Below, piece by piece: positions 9,640 through 19,441 of a stretch of 64,000 bases of DNA. Source of the DNA: Trissonchulus latispiculum (Eukaryota; Nematoda; Enoplea; Enoplida; Ironidae); NCBI GenBank assembly GCA_030248195.1, contig JASAND010030481.1:1-64000 (forward strand). The letters run 5' to 3'. Both the position numbers and the translations under genes were made by a program. A model generated the notes under the pieces. It ran no database searches. It was given only the letters and a program-made list of their open reading frames with translations, and had not been told where the DNA came from. Position 1 is the first letter of the stretch. Every line of letters begins with the position of its first letter.

Positions 9640-10701
9640 ATGTCAGCCCAAAACAACACTGTATGGTCAGACAAGCTGATTGCAAAGGATTTAAAGGCGG
9701 CCGGATTCGAAATTCAGATAATAAAGTTGGTGCTATCGGTCGCCGCGATTTCATTCTGTGCTTTAACCGGCGTTCAAATTGTTTACTGTAAACTAAGCAA
9801 ACAACATCCCATCCACACATTGCTATTGAGTCAACTGGCATCAGATATTTTGGGCCTAACTCTGTCAGCTTACAGTGGTTTGGTCACACTTACAGGTCAT
9901 GTTCTGGTTCCATTGGATTCGATAGTCGGATTTACTGGATATATCACCATATTTACGCAGTGCAGTCAACTTTACCACCATGCAGTCGTTGTAATGTGTC
10001 GGTTACTGTATTTGCTGAAACGTCCTAACCGGATTTATCTTTCGGCGTTGATTGACAGTAAGCGGTTTTATGTTTGCGTCAGCACTGTTACAAACATTGT
10101 AGTGCTGCTTGTAACCTTTGGGATTATGTTCCTCTATAACTACAAATATTACATAAAACCTGGTCTGATTGGAGAATTTATTGGGTCTGCAACCATGGAA
10201 CAAAAACGACAATTTCGATTGTTTCTGTTTGTCAATGGATTAGTTTTCCCTGCCATTACTTTTCTCGGCTACATCGGGTGCTTTGCGATTCTTCGATTTC
10301 ACAGACATAACAGTGATGTGGGAATTCAAATCTCCGCTGACACGTCAACCATAGCGATAAGGAAGGCCGAAGATACAATCTTGTACATATCGTTCATTAA
10401 TGCTCTGTTGCAGTGTTTGCCACAACTTACGTGGTCCCTCATTCCAGAATACACCTTTATCTTAACTATTGTTAACAGTCTGACATTCAGCACTCTTCGA
10501 CTAATCTTCAGCAAAACAGTGCGTCGTGAATTTTTGCAGTTTATTCGCTGCAATCAAACCGCCAAAATCAGTCAACTGCCGCTCAGCGGTCAATTACGTA
10601 AAGATTTGGCTCTGCCGGGTGTCGACCCAGGGACCTCCCGAACAGCACACAGGAAAGCACCACGGAGGTTGAAAAGGTCAAAAATTGCGAACACCTGTTA
10701 A
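9640..10701 (+). CDS. Seven-transmembrane serpentine receptor
   Basis: A 353-residue single-exon frame with seven hydrophobic segments at about residues 27-50, 58-82, 95-125, 144-166, 192-218, 246-266 and 270-292, and a basic cytoplasmic tail. There is no classical DRY; the TM3 end reads VVMCRLLYLLKRPNR. Between TM5 and TM6 lies the conserved intracellular stretch ADTSTIAIRKAED shared with the fragment at 3.7-4.1 kb. Likely a plasma-membrane chemosensory or peptide GPCR of an invertebrate lineage-specific family. I do not recognise ligand or subfamily. The length is normal for rhodopsin-like receptors. The last 45 residues are low-complexity and basic and could be read into former UTR. The start is the first ATG and precedes TM1 by 26 residues, with no signal peptide needed. 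Confidence 0.82.
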   Translation: MSAQNNTVWSDKLIAKDLKAAGFEIQIIKLVLSVAAISFCALTGVQIVYCKLSKQHPIHTLLLSQLASDILGLTLSAYSGLVTLTGHVLVPLDSIVGFTGYITIFTQCSQLYHHAVVVMCRLLYLLKRPNRIYLSALIDSKRFYVCVSTVTNIVVLLVTFGIMFLYNYKYYIKPGLIGEFIGSATMEQKRQFRLFLFVNGLVFPAITFLGYIGCFAILRFHRHNSDVGIQISADTSTIAIRKAEDTILYISFINALLQCLPQLTWSLIPEYTFILTIVNSLTFSTLRLIFSKTVRREFLQFIRCNQTAKISQLPLSGQLRKDLALPGVDPGTSRTAHRKAPRRLKRSKIANTC

Positions 10702-11303
10702 AATGGCTAAGGAACGTCGTCCAAATAGTAACCGTATATTACAGGCGTTAAACGCTTGTTACAAACCTACCGTACCTACGGTTTTAAAGCGTACCTACGG
10801 TTTTCAATGAGGCAGTTTTTTGCTGTCTCCTTAATGCTAACCTTTTCGCAGACAGTATAAAAACCAGGTAAGGTAATGCAACATTTTTCTGTCTGCTGGG
10901 CCTACACAGTTTGAGCCGTCTTGGAAATAGATGACTTGCAGTATACATTTAGCTGACTTATTTTATGTAGCGCACTTTTACAGCATTTTGTACAGTGAAG
11001 GGCTAGTTAGGAAAAACTTTGGTATGAACGCTCCAAGCTTAGCTGTCTTCATGTGTCATGTACGATTGAACGAAATAGCCTAATCCATAATTAATTAGCC
11101 AGCATTTTTGATTTTCTAGTTTTTTAGACAATTTTTTAGAATACATTCTAATTAGTGCTTTAATACACTGAAAATAAACTTCTTAATAACTCAGTAAAAT
11201 TAAGTGTAAATATTTTGAGTAATATTTACTAAGTCACAACATTGTTTTGATTACTTTACGGCTTGCGTTATTATTATTATTATTACTATTATTATTATTA
11301 TTA

Positions 11304-11346
<43 letters not shown>

Positions 11347-11585
11347 GACATTATTATTTAATTCTAAGTACATTTCTTTCACTCTTCAATGCAGAACGTG
11401 GAATTTTTCTCTCCTTTTGCTTTTTACTTTTGTTTTTCCAAATAACAATTTAGCAGCAAGATGTAATTGTTTTCTTAGTTTTTACCGTTCACTAAGAGCT
11501 ATTTATTATTTGGTTGATTTGTGTAATTAGTTCGGTTTCTATTTTATTTAGACAAAAGTTCCTAAGTTGTCGGCATTTTCCTAAT
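10702..11585. other. Intergenic with ATT microsatellite
   Basis: No gene seen. A short tandem (ACGGTTTTAAAGCGTACCT-type) repeat lies near 10770-10810 and an ATT microsatellite at 11269-11346. Upstream of the BEN gene a TATTTTATTTAG at about 11540-11551 could be the acceptor of a 5' UTR intron. Confidence 0.35.
11269..11346. repeat. (ATT)n microsatellite
   Basis: About 78 bases of almost pure TTA/ATT triplets with one C interruption and one lost base. Confidence 0.95.
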
Positions 11586-13903
11586 ATGGCCAAGGGTTCC
11601 GACATATTTGTTGTCGTTTACATTAATGACGACAGTCAATCAAAAGTTTATGTAGGCCGCATGTATACCAGCTCCTTTTTGAAACCTACGGAATGCAAAT
11701 TAAATGCGCATACACAGGGACGGTGGAAGGGAGATGTCTTCCCCGTTCACGTTATGGGTATTTTCCCTAAATCAGCTGAGGGACGTGCTCAAGCTTCTTC
11801 TCTTGAAAATGATCTCGTTATGAAAATTCAGAAATTGCGGGAAAGCAAAACCATTGGGAACTGTGCCGGATGCCATTTAGCCAAGGAGTCAAATTCAGAC
11901 AGAATCGCATCTCCAGAATTGACAGGTTCTACAAACATTGCAGTTAACTCTACCGCAGATAAAATGCTGCGATTGCCAAAATGCGCTAATAAAGTTACTT
12001 CGCCCAATAGTGTTGACATTCAAAAATCTAATTCTGATCGGAATTATGATTTTCAACTGCAGTCCTTGAGAACCACGGTTAAGCTTAATCATGCCGCAAT
12101 TCTACGTAGAATTTCATCCCTCGAAGAATCATTGAATGCGAAATTAGATCATCTGGCTAAATCATCCAATGCTGTTAATAAGTTCTCAGGTCGTGTTGCC
12201 CGCCGGTCAAAACAGTTTTGTCAACCTTCCATGGAAGTACGAAGTACGAATTTCGGTAAGGCTTCTTGATGAACTGATATATAGTTTGGATATTAATTAA
12301 AGCTTAAAAGCAAAAAAATTTGTCTTGATGCGCATAAACTAAAAGTGTCTATGCTGGCTCTGTTCCACACTGGTGTCTGTCTTACATGTCTTATGTCTTA
12401 TGTTTTATATCTTAAGACAAACTAGCTTTCGTAGTTACTCCTGAGACAGAAGGCATACATAACACATGAGACCTAAAATAAAGACACAAGACAAAAGACA
12501 TAGGATCTCAGTGTGAACCAGGCTTTGCAACTTATCAGTTAAGTTTAGACTAAAACATTCTACGCTCTGTCGGTGATTTCGATAGAGATATTCGGTGAAT
12601 TGTGCCGTTATTTTAAATAAGAGCGAATTATTTCGATCGCAAGCATGCAGAAGCTAGAAATTCCAAACTTTCTTTTCGTGTTCTTTAGACATGCACGCAC
12701 AAACAGAAGATGGGCCAACTGTGTTTTCGACATTCCGCGCTTCAACCCCTGTACCCAGTCCTATTCAAGATTTGCCAGGTACATCCAGCCAGATGTCCTG
12801 CAGCTTGCCAGGTGCATTGAGAGCTGCGATTGCAGATTCGTCGCCGCCAAAGACACCACGACAGTCCAACTTTTCCATTAGTATGGACCCGAGACCTGGA
12901 AACACTGATGTGTCAACCTCTTTCTGCCAACGAAGTCCTGAAACATCTCATTTCCAGGAACGGGCTTCACCTTGCCGTTCCCGTCAAGCTGGGTTCGTAG
13001 TAAAATTGAATTTTTCTAAGCTGCTGGTGTTAACTTTACGATTTAAAATTTTTTGTAATTTTGAAATTGAGATGACAGTAACCAATGGTTTTGCCTTCCT
13101 GTAATGCATGTCGTTGATAATTTCACTCTGATTCATACTTTCATTGGCTGGTCGACGTAGCAATAGTAGTGTTGTTGACCGGCCGAAATTTAATTTAATA
13201 TTAATTTAAATAATTTAAAATCGATTTCTTGAGAAAATTCTGATAAACCGCAAAAACATAAGCGCATCCGACCGGCCGGCCGTTTCCCAACTGGCCGATC
13301 AACAACACTAAACAATAGCGAAAGTTCAAAATTTATGAAAGGTAATTAAAATTTTGTGAATACGAGTTTAAAACTTTTCCATCCAATTTTAGGGCTACAA
13401 TCACCACTAAGCGAAAGATTCATGTTTGCAAGGATGTCTGCTTTCATGTTGTGTATACCAAGTGCCAATGCCCTCAAACACCAGGTGACGCGTACTACAT
13501 TGGTGACCAATACGTTGGCGCCGAAGGGTCGTACGCAGTCAGCCGAGCATGGTACCATAACAAAGTTCTATCGAAGAATTTGGATCTCCCTGATTCGAAA
13601 AGGAAAATGGTCAAACAGTTGGTGCAGATTTTGTTTGACAGAGAAGAGCTTCAGGTCTCGGGTGTTACAGGTTCACCTAGAAAATTCGTCAACCGAATAT
13701 ATTCGAAACACCCGCTTTGCTGGCGCAGACTGAGAGTTTTATTGAAAGAACTGAACAAATATTTTCCTGATGTAGCGATTCCTACATGCGTTGACAGTAT
13801 TGATAAGTCGGTCAAGGCATGGATAAATCAGGCCTGCCGCACTGCTTTCAATTATTCTGAGCAAAGAACTGAACTTAAAAATAAAGTCACGTTCTTGGCA
13901 TGA
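11586..13903 (+). CDS. BEN-domain protein, three exons
   Basis: Exons 11586-12255, 12689-12992 and 13393-13903 join into a 494-codon frame. Each intron has GT...AG ends (donors GTAAGG and GTTCGT; acceptors TTCTTTAG and AATTTTAG), and the phases match at both junctions (phase 1, then phase 2). Exon 1 encodes MAKGSDIFVVVYINDD and a small beta-rich module ending in KSAEGRAQASSLENDLVMKI, followed by a polar coiled region. Exon 2 is Ser/Pro-rich and disordered. Exon 3 encodes a BEN domain: LVQILFDREEL, VSGVTGSPRKFVNRIY, LLKELNKYFPDV and SVKAWINQACRTA. BEN domains are DNA- or chromatin-binding helical modules of transcriptional regulators, and some occur in viruses and transposons, so a nuclear regulatory role is likely. 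The transposase-like gene 600 bp downstream on the same strand raises the possibility that both belong to one mobile unit. Confidence 0.78.
13167..13310. mobile_element. hAT-like MITE in intron 2 of the BEN gene
   Basis: Termini TAGTGTTGTTGACCGGCC and GGCCGATCAACAACACTA form inverted repeats. The flanks AGCAATAG (13159-13166) and AACAATAG (13311-13318) match at 7 of 8 positions, an 8-bp target duplication typical of hAT elements. The 144-bp body has no coding capacity. Confidence 0.8.
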
Positions 13904-14507
13904 ACGGTTTATTTTTCTTACGTTTTTGATGTTGCATATTGTGAGGCTTCAATTAGAGGTAACTAGGCTAAACTTCGGCCAAATATTGCATGTCTATTAC
14001 ATTTTGAGAACTTTTACATTTTTTATCTGCCAACCTAATTTTAGCCTTGCAAACTATTGGGTATATTGTTATGTGTAAGACCAAGAGTACATAATGAAAA
14101 TAGTGTGACAGCGAACCTTTCTCTGGTTTCAGCTCGCGAGTCGCTGCCCGCTGCGACCCCCACTACTATCCGCAAATGCTTACCCTGTACGCATGATAAT
14201 GCTCACTTCCTGCATGTGTCAATGTAAGCTCGAAAACATAACGTCAACGCACTTTGAAATTTAGAACTTTAGCTTTAGAACGCAAAGATAATAGGAGAAG
14301 GTTTTTGAAGTAAAAATACTCAATTGTGAGGAAAGATGGGCCCGGCCGTTAGTGTACAGATCATGGCTTACGAGATGAAAACAGAGAGCTTGCTTCGTCA
14401 TATTCTTATCATTATGTACTCTTGTAACATTAATTCTGGCAAGGTTTATTTTTGTTTCAGTTTGGTTGTACACATTTATTTTATGATTTGTTTTACCTTA
14501 CCTGTGT
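13904..14507. other. Intergenic, no gene seen
   Basis: Spacer between the BEN gene and the transposase-like gene. A TTTGTTTCAG at about 14451-14460 could be a splice acceptor for the downstream gene. Confidence 0.35.
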
Positions 14508-16286
14508 ATGGCGGAGAGTTCTCAATTCAACAAATTTTTGGAGGACTACGACTCAGATTCCGAATGTTTAGATTGGCTGTTTACGGAATCATGCGACACT
14601 AGAAATCAAATTCAATTTTCTCCTCCTCCCAAAGTTTCGAAACCTGGTAGACCACCGCTTTATCAAAAATATCCTGAAATCGTGGAATCCGTGGGTACTC
14701 TACTGACTCAGACGGCTGCAGGCGCTCATGAGAAACGACACGACGCTACGACATATGCCTGTGGCGTGTCAGTTGCTGAGCTCCAACGAAAGGTTAACTT
14801 TGAGCTGAAGCAAAAATACCCTGACAAACCCCCTTCAGTTAGCTGAAATACGATTCGGCGGCTTGGGCTCCCACCCAATTCTAATTTCAACTCAGCTTCT
14901 CGCTATCAGCAGATATTGCCTTTTAAACAGCCCCATAGACGCAATGACCTTGTTCTTAACGAACACGCAGATTTTCAATTTTCAGCAAGCCAAATTAATT
15001 TAGCCCTTGAATTCGGACAATTTTGTGAAAATGAAGCCATTTTAATGTCGTCCGATAATAAGAATAAAATAAATGTAGGCACCGCAGCAGTCAGCCAGTA
15101 CTATAGGCCTAGAGGGATGCACCAAATTTCTGATACGCCCAATCTGCCGGATCATTCATTCCCTCTTAGCGACGCTAAACTTGTGCCCTCTGGCTATATG
15201 ATGCTTCAGGCGAAGCCATCCCGAAGCCGTTCATCTCAGCAAGTTCCTGTGCCTCGCTTAACATTAACCAATCGTTCGAGATCGCAAAGTCCGCAGCGAG
15301 CAAAGGAAAACGTATATTATGACAAATTGGAGCGAAAGCGAATTAAAGTTCCCCGAAACGGGACATTGCATCTGTATGTTTATGCCCAAAAATTTTATAA
15401 CAGCACATCTTGTCGTCACGTTAACGACATGCTCAGCTTTCTTCCTGAATATCTGCGAGTAACCGGCAAAAGTGTTGTTATTAACATTTGTGATGGTGGT
15501 CCTGACTGGACTACCAAATCACTTGGCAACATTTTAATGTACGGTCGACTTTGGCGAACCCTGGGCCTTGACATTTTTGCCAATCTGTGCTATGCACCTG
15601 GGCATTCAAAGTTTAACATGATTGAGAGGCGTTGGGGTCCCCTTTCTTTCCGGCTTGCAGGGGTTGTGATACCGAAAAAGTTGCCTGATGATGACATTTC
15701 TCCCTGGGAAAACCGACATCTCGACGAATTTTCTAAAGACGAAAAAGTTGGAAAAGTTTTGGATAATGCCGTTAGGATATGCGCCGGCTATTTGTCACCG
15801 GATATTTATAACGGCTTTCCCACAGTTGCTAACACTGTTTACCGGAACAGCGAATCTACCGTATACTCTGATTTAAACTACAATGAAGAACATGCCTTTC
15901 TTACAAATTTGACGAGAACTTCTTTGCAAAATAAACCAAGTTTAGTGGAGGAACTTAAGTTTTTGCTTTCCCATTGCACCCGAACTACCTACAAAATTGA
16001 ATTTGCTAAATGCTCCAAAATTGGCTGTCCTTGTAACAGGACTCCCCCGAAAGCTAAAAAGTTTCTAAAAATTCTGCGACATTTTGGAGGCCGGCTTCCG
16101 ACTCCCGATCTTGATGGCTCTGTCATACAAGGTCATTATAGATGCTTCCTTGATCACATCAGACTGCCGTCATATTTGCCAGTAGACTATGGTTTGCCCA
16201 GCGGAATAGTTGGGATCTGTAACGAATGTTCGTATGTGTTTTCTTCTAGCAGAGACCAAAAGCGGCATCAACTTTTGATGCACTAA
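14508..16286 (+). pseudogene. ISAzo13-like DDE transposase with C-terminal zinc finger, broken by one TGA
   Basis: One frame of 592 codons from ATG at 14508, interrupted only by TGA at 14844-14846. The context suggests a CGA-to-TGA CpG transition, since both flanks read through as protein. The N-terminal part resembles the family's helix-turn-helix region (GRPPLYQKYPEIVESV). Catalytic blocks: MSSDNKNKINVG (first Asp), ICDGGPDW (second Asp) and APGHSKFNMIERRW (Glu), 43 residues after the second Asp. These match ISAzo13 transposases in order and wording, including the LPSGYM-type block between the first two. Beyond the core is a Cys-rich KCSKIGCPC segment and a C2H2 finger (CNEC ... HQLLMH). 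ISAzo13 is a bacterial IS family, but similar animal proteins exist. No terminal repeats were found around it, so it may be a stranded or domesticated copy. Recent nonsense decay is the simplest view. Confidence 0.72.
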
Positions 16287-16949
16287 TTGTAATTTGACTG
16301 TTGCTTTTTTGGCTCCCTTGAATGTTATGGCCACTAGGTGTAAATTTGGTTTTCTTTACAGCTCTATGTCAATTAACTAAGACAGTGACACCTACCAACT
16401 TTTCCAATTTTAACCTTTAAAATTCAAAATATCGGGTGTAGAAAATCACTGAGCCACCTAGTACCGTAATCTTCAAGAGATTCACTTTGCATAAGCATTC
16501 TCATGATACCAGTAAATGAAACATTGTTTGAGTTTAGCAGTAACGGGATAGTTGCAAAAGTTGGGCTTTGTACGTTTTCGTGCTTTTCACGTTTTTTGTG
16601 TTAAATAAAATACAGCTGGCATATGAAGTTGGAAATAAAATGTGTGTGTAAATCTGTATAGGCATATTAAGAAAGCGGGCAAAACAGTGCAAAAATAGAG
16701 TTGTTTATATTTGTGAATGCATTTAGTGCAAAGGTAGTCGCCAACACAAAAAACTAGCTTGTCTGGCCAGCTACAGGATAGAAAGGTTAAGACAGCAAGC
16801 TTGTTTGCTGGCTTTCAGAAGCAAAAAATGTAAATATCGTCTAAAAATTGAATACGACCTACGCTAGTAACAATCGCTTTAATATACGCTTTTGAAAGCG
16901 TATAATGCTTGTAATATACGGTTTAGGTTTGGACGAGGTTCCTAAGAAC
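16287..16949. other. Intergenic, no gene seen
   Basis: AT-rich spacer. A 20-bp imperfect inverted stretch around 16870-16920 (TATACG ... CGTATA) is the only visible structure. Confidence 0.4.
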
Positions 16950-17783
16950 TAGAGATGAGATCAGGGCCGACTTTTTCGGCCCGGCCCGGCCCGGCCCTGT
17001 TCAAATTTTAGGTCTGTCCGGCCCGGCCCGGCCCTGTGTCAAAAATTTCAGGCCCTGGCCCGGCCCGGCCCTGAGCGCCGTTTAGGTCTGCGCGGCCCGG
17101 CCCGGCCCTGAAAAGCCCTGATTTTTAAAAAATTTTCTATAAAGTGTTGAGACACTTAGAATTTTGTGTTCTGCCGCTTTATCGTATTCTCGAGATTCAA
17201 AGTCGATGTTCTCTCAAAAAACAGTGCATTACGAATATTTCAGCATCCTAAATTGCTAAGGAAATTAATACATGTACTAAATTAGCTTGAGGTCGATTTA
17301 CCAAAATAGTTAAATGTTTTGCATGTTTGAATGTTTGTTTGTTTGTTGTGTGAAATAGAATTTTAAACTTCAGTTACTCGAAAGCTGATGTATACACGGA
17401 GGCACTCTTTATCTACTAAAATTTCAAAAACTGTACAGAAACTTTAACAATATTTGGTACATGCAGCCTCATTTGATACAAAGAAAGCAAGAAATTTTGA
17501 ATTTAGGAAGGCAAAAACAAATATTAGAATTCGAAAGTGTATGTATGCAATAAATTAATGTGAAAAACGTCAAGGCTTGGCAGGGCCGAACAGGGCCGGG
17601 CCGGGCCGGGCTTTTTTCGTTGGAAGCTGCGCGGCCCGGCCCGGCCCTTACTAATTTTTCCTCAGGCCCGGCCCGGCCCGGCCCTGACTGGAAACCAGGT
17701 CTGCGCGGCCCGGCCCGGCCCGTCGGGCCGGGCCGGGCCGGGCCGGGCCGGGCCGGGCTTTCTCGGCCCTGATCTCATCTCTA
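16950..17783. mobile_element. hAT-like non-autonomous element with GGCCC-rich subterminal arrays
   Basis: Ends are TAGAGATGAGATCAGGGCC and its inverted copy, with a perfect 8-bp target duplication CTAAGAAC (16942-16949 and 17784-17791). Inside each end, for about 170-210 bp, the motif GGCCCGGCCC recurs in runs broken by short AT-rich phrases such as AGGTCTGCGC. The 430-bp centre is ordinary AT-rich DNA without a gene. Open frames through the GC arrays are low-complexity artefacts. Related GC-rich ends occur at 55.85-56.3 kb. Confidence 0.88.
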
Positions 17784-17791
17784 CTAAGAAC

Positions 17792-19433
17792 TGAAGGAAA
17801 CGTCAATATGGTGTAATTTTGGTGTGGCTTGAAAATTCTCGGGAAAATGTAAATGTCATGTGTAGGGATAAAGCTTGAAAATGTACACATAATATAGGTT
17901 TGTGGAGTCAGATGTAACATGGTGGACGTTCAAAAATAGGTTAAAATTAAAAGTTCCGGATTATCACTTAACAATGGGTATTATTTGAAAGCGAACTACT
18001 TAAAAGCGCAATACTTATGACTTGATTTTTTTAAATCTATAAATTTTTGAATTTATTAGTCTTCAATTCATGTGCTCCATAGTCCATACAAAGTTTAAGT
18101 TACCGTCGATTTCATTGCGTACAAAAAGAACGTTCTTAGATTTACCTTGCTGTAGTAATTACTTTCTCATAACGTTATTTTTGAAATCAGATTAGGCGCA
18201 TGATGTAACATTCATGCAAAACATGAAACCCATCCAAGAAATTTTTGGCACCCCCATTTAGTGGAATGATCCATAAATTGGTCAAGCAAAGTTAAGTTAA
18301 GAAAGTTTAAAACAAGATAAAAGTAATTGCAGATTAGGCTACAGAGGTGGCTAGCGCCAAGTGTACATAAGACTGCCGCTGCCGTACTGAGTGTATTATA
18401 AGCGTGGCACATCCTTTCCACGCTAACGACTGACCCCCCCCCCCTTTAAATTGGACCCATCTCTTCAAACGATTTCGCCCGTTATGCGTGATGCTCCAAG
18501 GCTCGAAACGGTCCTAAAATTAGCTGCTGCTTGTGCTTTCGAGGTTTAGCACACAAGCATAGAGCAAGTAAGCATACAACCCCCGTTTCGACTGGGCCTC
18601 AATTTGCAAGAGGTCGGCCGGTAGTGTGCACGGGATGTATCGCGCTTATAATACATAAAGCAAGGCAGCTATCATACTCTTATGCTAGGTACCATATATG
18701 TGCTTAGGGGGGGGTTGGGGGGTTTCCTCCCCAGATCAAGAGCTCAAACCCTCAGCGGAATCCCTGATCCTTCCAGAATCCGAGTTTTTTAGCTTTTTAG
18801 CCAAAAACCGGAAAAATACGGTTTTTTAAGGCCAACGGTTCACCCCCCCCCCCTCAAACTTCCCCTCCTGCATTTCAGAGCTGAAGCCGGGTCACTATTT
18901 CTTGATCCGGTGAACCGGTGACCATGTTGCGTGTCGAACACTGACACATTTAAACATTTAAGTTTTAGGTGGGAAAGTTAAAAAAGTTTTATCTGGGGTG
19001 AGGCAGTGTTTTTGAAATTTGACTTTCTTGGGGTCTCCAATTTGAAGTTGTGCAAAACTTATCCACTTTTTAAAAGAAATTTAAAAAGTTAACATGTATA
19101 ACTAAGCCAGACAAAAATTATGCCTGATTTGAGAGAATTCTCTCCCAAGTCTCAAAGCGGAAATGAACTAGGGTTCTGAACAGACACTTTTGCCAAAGAT
19201 AGCCCGTCATCTGGATTCTGGTCCAGTTTTGGGATCAAAATCTATTATTTTCACAAAATATTTTAGGTAAATAAAGCTGACGGTTTCACTCTGGTGTTTG
19301 AGTGATCAGTGAAATTTTAAGGCTACAAAAATTAACAGTTCAATTAACAGTTTAAAACCAATTCCCTAATTAAAAATACCGGTCCAAGAGCTCCTTGTGA
19401 CCCGGTGACCTGGTCCATTTAGTGACCCAAACT
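17792..19433. other. Intergenic, repeat fragments only
   Basis: No gene. It contains C-runs near 18436 and 18842 and a dispersed repeat at about 18690-18836 that is homologous to 22045-22192. The 19396-19440 stretch has CCCGGTGACC-type repeats, into which the next hAT element is inserted. Confidence 0.4.
18690..18836 (+). repeat. Dispersed repeat, copy 1
   Basis: Shares ATGTGCTTRGGGG, a CCCTCACC/AACCCTCAG block, CCAGAATCC, and an ending with AAAAACCGGAAAAATMCGGTTTT with 22045-22192. The CCGGAAAAATCCGG core can fold back. Confidence 0.55.
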
Positions 19434-19441
19434 AGCCCGGT

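Noticed and set aside
14844..14846. TGA read as selenocysteine
   Set aside because: The position is in a linker before the catalytic domain and nothing suggests a redox site or SECIS; a nonsense mutation is simpler.
14508..16286. Bacterial contamination, because the transposase resembles ISAzo13
   Set aside because: Codon context, the C-terminal animal-type zinc finger and intron-bearing neighbour gene on continuous AT-rich sequence all fit the animal genome.
17560..17920. Open frames rich in Gly/Pro/Ala/Arg on both strands
   Set aside because: They run through the GGCCC arrays of a MITE and are open on both strands only because of base composition.
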